Part shown: positions 29,909 through 32,109 of the stretch, one piece after another
Position numbering within the stretch: position 1 is the first letter of the stretch
Layout of the letters: every line of letters begins with the position of its first letter
Assembly (NCBI RefSeq): GCF_028290885.1
Contig: NZ_JAQGIZ010000054.1
Span: 1 to 32,109 of the forward strand
Source of the DNA: Phenylobacterium sp.
GTDB lineage: Bacteria > Pseudomonadota > Alphaproteobacteria > Caulobacterales > Caulobacteraceae
Reading direction: 5' to 3'
DNA: 32,109 nt
Notes under the pieces: model-generated
The model's database searches: none
What the model was told of the DNA's origin: nothing
Seen by the model: the letters and a program-made list of their open reading frames with translations, nothing else
Made by a program: the position numbers and the translations under genes

Positions 29909-30439
29909 TCATCCCCGTTCCTGCCGCGCCTCCCAGATCGCCTGCTGCAGGGCCTTGGCGAACTCGCCGCGTTCCCGGGGGCTGAGCGCTTGGGCGACGG
30001 CGACCTCGCGCCCGGAAATCGCCAGCCGCAGGCCGACGGTGCGCTCGTCCTCGGTCTCCACGGCGACGCGGGTGAAGGCCGTCGGGCTCTCCCAGACCAC
30101 CCGGCTCCAGTTGGGCGCCTCGTGGGTGACCACCACGTCGCGAGCGGTGACCTGCACCCGCTCGACCCGCCGCGCGGCGCGGAAGCTCGCCATGAAGGCG
30201 ACGATCACCGCCAGGACGTCGAGGGCCAGGAAGAACGGCACGAACAGCGCGCCCATGTAGATAAACACCGCCGCGGAACAGCAGTTCGCCAGCGTCACTA
30301 CGCTGATCAGGATGATGAACCCCCGCTCGGAGAGCGAGCGGTGCGGGGTGATCACCGCATCCATGTAGGTCTGGCCGAGCATGAGGGCTGCGAAGATAGG
30401 CCCGGAAACCGCCTTGGCGGAAGGGGTCGGCGCAGCCAT
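29909..30439 (-). CDS. DUF2244-like membrane protein
   Basis: ITPHRSLSERGFIILISVVTL...WSRVVWESPTAFTRVAVE; two TM segments. Confidence 0.85.
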   Translation of the reverse strand: MAAPTPSAKAVSGPIFAALMLGQTYMDAVITPHRSLSERGFIILISVVTLANCCSAAVFIYMGALFVPFFLALDVLAVIVAFMASFRAARRVERVQVTARDVVVTHEAPNWSRVVWESPTAFTRVAVETEDERTVGLRLAISGREVAVAQALSPRERGEFAKALQQAIWEARQERG

Positions 30440-30451
30440 CTTGCGCCTCCC

Positions 30452-31147
30452 ATGGCCAAGTCCCCCAAGCCCACGACCGCGCCGCCGCGCAAGAAGCGGC
30501 TCAGCCCTGCCGAGCAGGCCCGGATCGCCGAGATCTTCCGGCGGTTCGAGGAGCAGGAGAGCGATCCGCGCACCGAGCTCGATTACGAGAGCCCTTTCAC
30601 CCTGCTGGTCGCCGTGGCGCTGTCGGCCCAGGCCACCGACGTCTCGGTGAACAAGGCGACGGACAAGCTGTTCAAGGTCGCCGACACGCCGCAGAAGATG
30701 CTGGCGCTGGGCGAGGCGGGCCTGAAGCCGTTCATCTCCTCGATCGGCCTCTACAACATGAAGGCCAAGAACGTCATCGCGCTGTCCCGCATCCTAGTGG
30801 AGCAGTATGGCGGCGAGGTTCCGCTGAACCGCGAGGCGCTGCAGGCCCTGCCGGGCGTCGGCCGCAAGACCGCCTCGGTGGTGCTGAACGAGCTGCGCGT
30901 CGAGCCCGCCATCGCCGTCGACACCCACGTCTTCCGCGTCGCCCACCGCCTGGGGCTCGCGACCGGCAAGACGCCGGACCAGGTGGAGGCCGAGCTGATG
31001 GCTATCGTTCCGGACCGCCTGAAGACCCGCGCCCACCACTGGCTGATCCTGCACGGCCGCTACGTCTGCCTGGCGCGGCGCCCCAAGTGCGAAGAGTGCA
31101 TCGTCGCGGACCTCTGCCCGTCGAGGCATCTGTTCGTGGGGCGGTAG
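30452..31147 (+). CDS. nth: endonuclease III
   Basis: SPFTLLVAVALSAQATDVSVNKATDKLF; LPGVGRKTASVVLNE; C-terminal CLARRPKCEECIVADLC 4Fe-4S Cys cluster. Confidence 0.97.
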   Translation: MAKSPKPTTAPPRKKRLSPAEQARIAEIFRRFEEQESDPRTELDYESPFTLLVAVALSAQATDVSVNKATDKLFKVADTPQKMLALGEAGLKPFISSIGLYNMKAKNVIALSRILVEQYGGEVPLNREALQALPGVGRKTASVVLNELRVEPAIAVDTHVFRVAHRLGLATGKTPDQVEAELMAIVPDRLKTRAHHWLILHGRYVCLARRPKCEECIVADLCPSRHLFVGR

Positions 31148-31250
31148 GGCTTCGCGTTTCATCCCTCTGCCGGTCACGGCCTGGCGCGTACGTTGCCGCC
31201 AAGCCCGATTTCCTCTAAGTCCCGCCCTCTCGTTCCCCGAAAGCTGAGCA

Positions 31251-32109
31251 ATGCCAGACCTCTACGACGTCGCCGCGATCGGCAACGCCATCGTCGACGT
31301 GATCGCCCCGGCGACCGACGAATTCCTGGCGGCCAACGGCCTCGACAAGGGCGCGATGATGCTGGTCGATCCGGCGCAGTCGGCGGCGCTCTACGCCAAG
31401 ATGGCGTCGGGCGTCGAGGCCTCCGGCGGCTCGGCCGCCAACACCATCGCAGGCGTGGCCAGCTTCGGCGGCAGGGGCGCCTACATGGGCAAGGTGGCCG
31501 ACGACAAGCTGGGCGAGATCTTCGCCCACGACATGCGGGCCATCGGCGCGCGGTTCGAGAATGCGCCGCTGGTCGGCGGCCCGGGCACCGCGATCAGCAT
31601 GATCAACGTCACCCCGGACGCCCAGCGCACCATGTGCACCTTCCTGGGCGCCTCGGTGGAGTTCTCCGACGCCGACGTGGACCCGGAGGTCGTCGAGGCG
31701 GCGAAGATCGTCTATCTCGAGGGCTACCTGTTCGACGCCGAGGCCGCGCGGCGCGCCTTCGCCAAGGCGGCCGGCCTGGCGCACGGGGCGGGGCGGATGA
31801 TCGCGCTGACGCTGTCCGACGGCTTCGTGGTCGAGCGCCACCGCGCGGGACTGATGGGCTTCATCGAAAGTCAGGTCGACCTCCTGTTCGCCAACGAGAA
31901 CGAGATCCTGGCGCTCTTCGAGACCGACAGCTTCGACGAGGCGGTGGAAGGCCTGCGCACCCGCGTGAAGCTGGCGGCCGTGACCCGCAGCGCCGCCGGT
32001 TCGGTGATCCTCAGCGCCGGCGAACGGCTGACGATCGAGGCCGAGCCGGTGGAGAAAATCGTGGACACGACCGGCGCCGGCGACCAATACGCAGCCGGAT
32101 TCATGTTCG
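31251..32109 (+). CDS. PfkB-family sugar/adenosine kinase (truncated by window end)
   Basis: MPDLYDVAAIGNAIVDVIAPATDEFL...SGGSAANTIAGVASFGG...LFANENEI...DTTGAGDQYAAGFMF; open to the window edge. Confidence 0.94.
   Translation, partial: MPDLYDVAAIGNAIVDVIAPATDEFLAANGLDKGAMMLVDPAQSAALYAKMASGVEASGGSAANTIAGVASFGGRGAYMGKVADDKLGEIFAHDMRAIGARFENAPLVGGPGTAISMINVTPDAQRTMCTFLGASVEFSDADVDPEVVEAAKIVYLEGYLFDAEAARRAFAKAAGLAHGAGRMIALTLSDGFVVERHRAGLMGFIESQVDLLFANENEILALFETDSFDEAVEGLRTRVKLAAVTRSAAGSVILSAGERLTIEAEPVEKIVDTTGAGDQYAAGFMF

Overview
This 32.1-kb GC-rich window looks like an alphaproteobacterial chromosome, probably Caulobacteraceae (Caulobacter/Phenylobacterium-like, inferred from gene content). 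Most of it is housekeeping: partial rsmB-like, DUF1674/SDHAF4-like, pyrF, MarC, an SDR, kup, argG, MAPEG, YbaK/ProX-like, a thioredoxin-TPR protein, a Lon-N domain protein, Trm112, UbiH-like, fabI, a divergent CLC channel, fabB, fabA, a 2-hydroxyacid dehydrogenase, MoeB/ThiF, DUF2244, nth and a PfkB/adenosine kinase. The main accessory feature is a compact 3,938-bp integrative element in the 3' half of a tRNA-Gly(GCC) gene. It is bounded by a 63-bp perfect direct repeat (12721-12783 and 16659-16721) and carries a tyrosine integrase, a decayed PEP-CTERM-type ORF, a DUF2971 protein (candidate defence cargo) and a small lipoprotein with a non-standard start codon. Near each end is a pair of 11-bp tandem motifs that may be integrase arm sites. 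Other observations: (i) marC is frameshifted by a perfect 20-bp tandem duplication; (ii) a 19-bp perfect hairpin next to a second hairpin upstream of kup can form mutually exclusive pairings that would hide or free the Shine-Dalgarno; (iii) three long inverted-repeat elements sit between convergent gene pairs, one of which has become coding sequence for a ThiF/MoeB C-terminus; (iv) a 46-aa membrane microprotein ORF overlaps a methyltransferase start codon. All family names are from motif recognition only; no database search was run.
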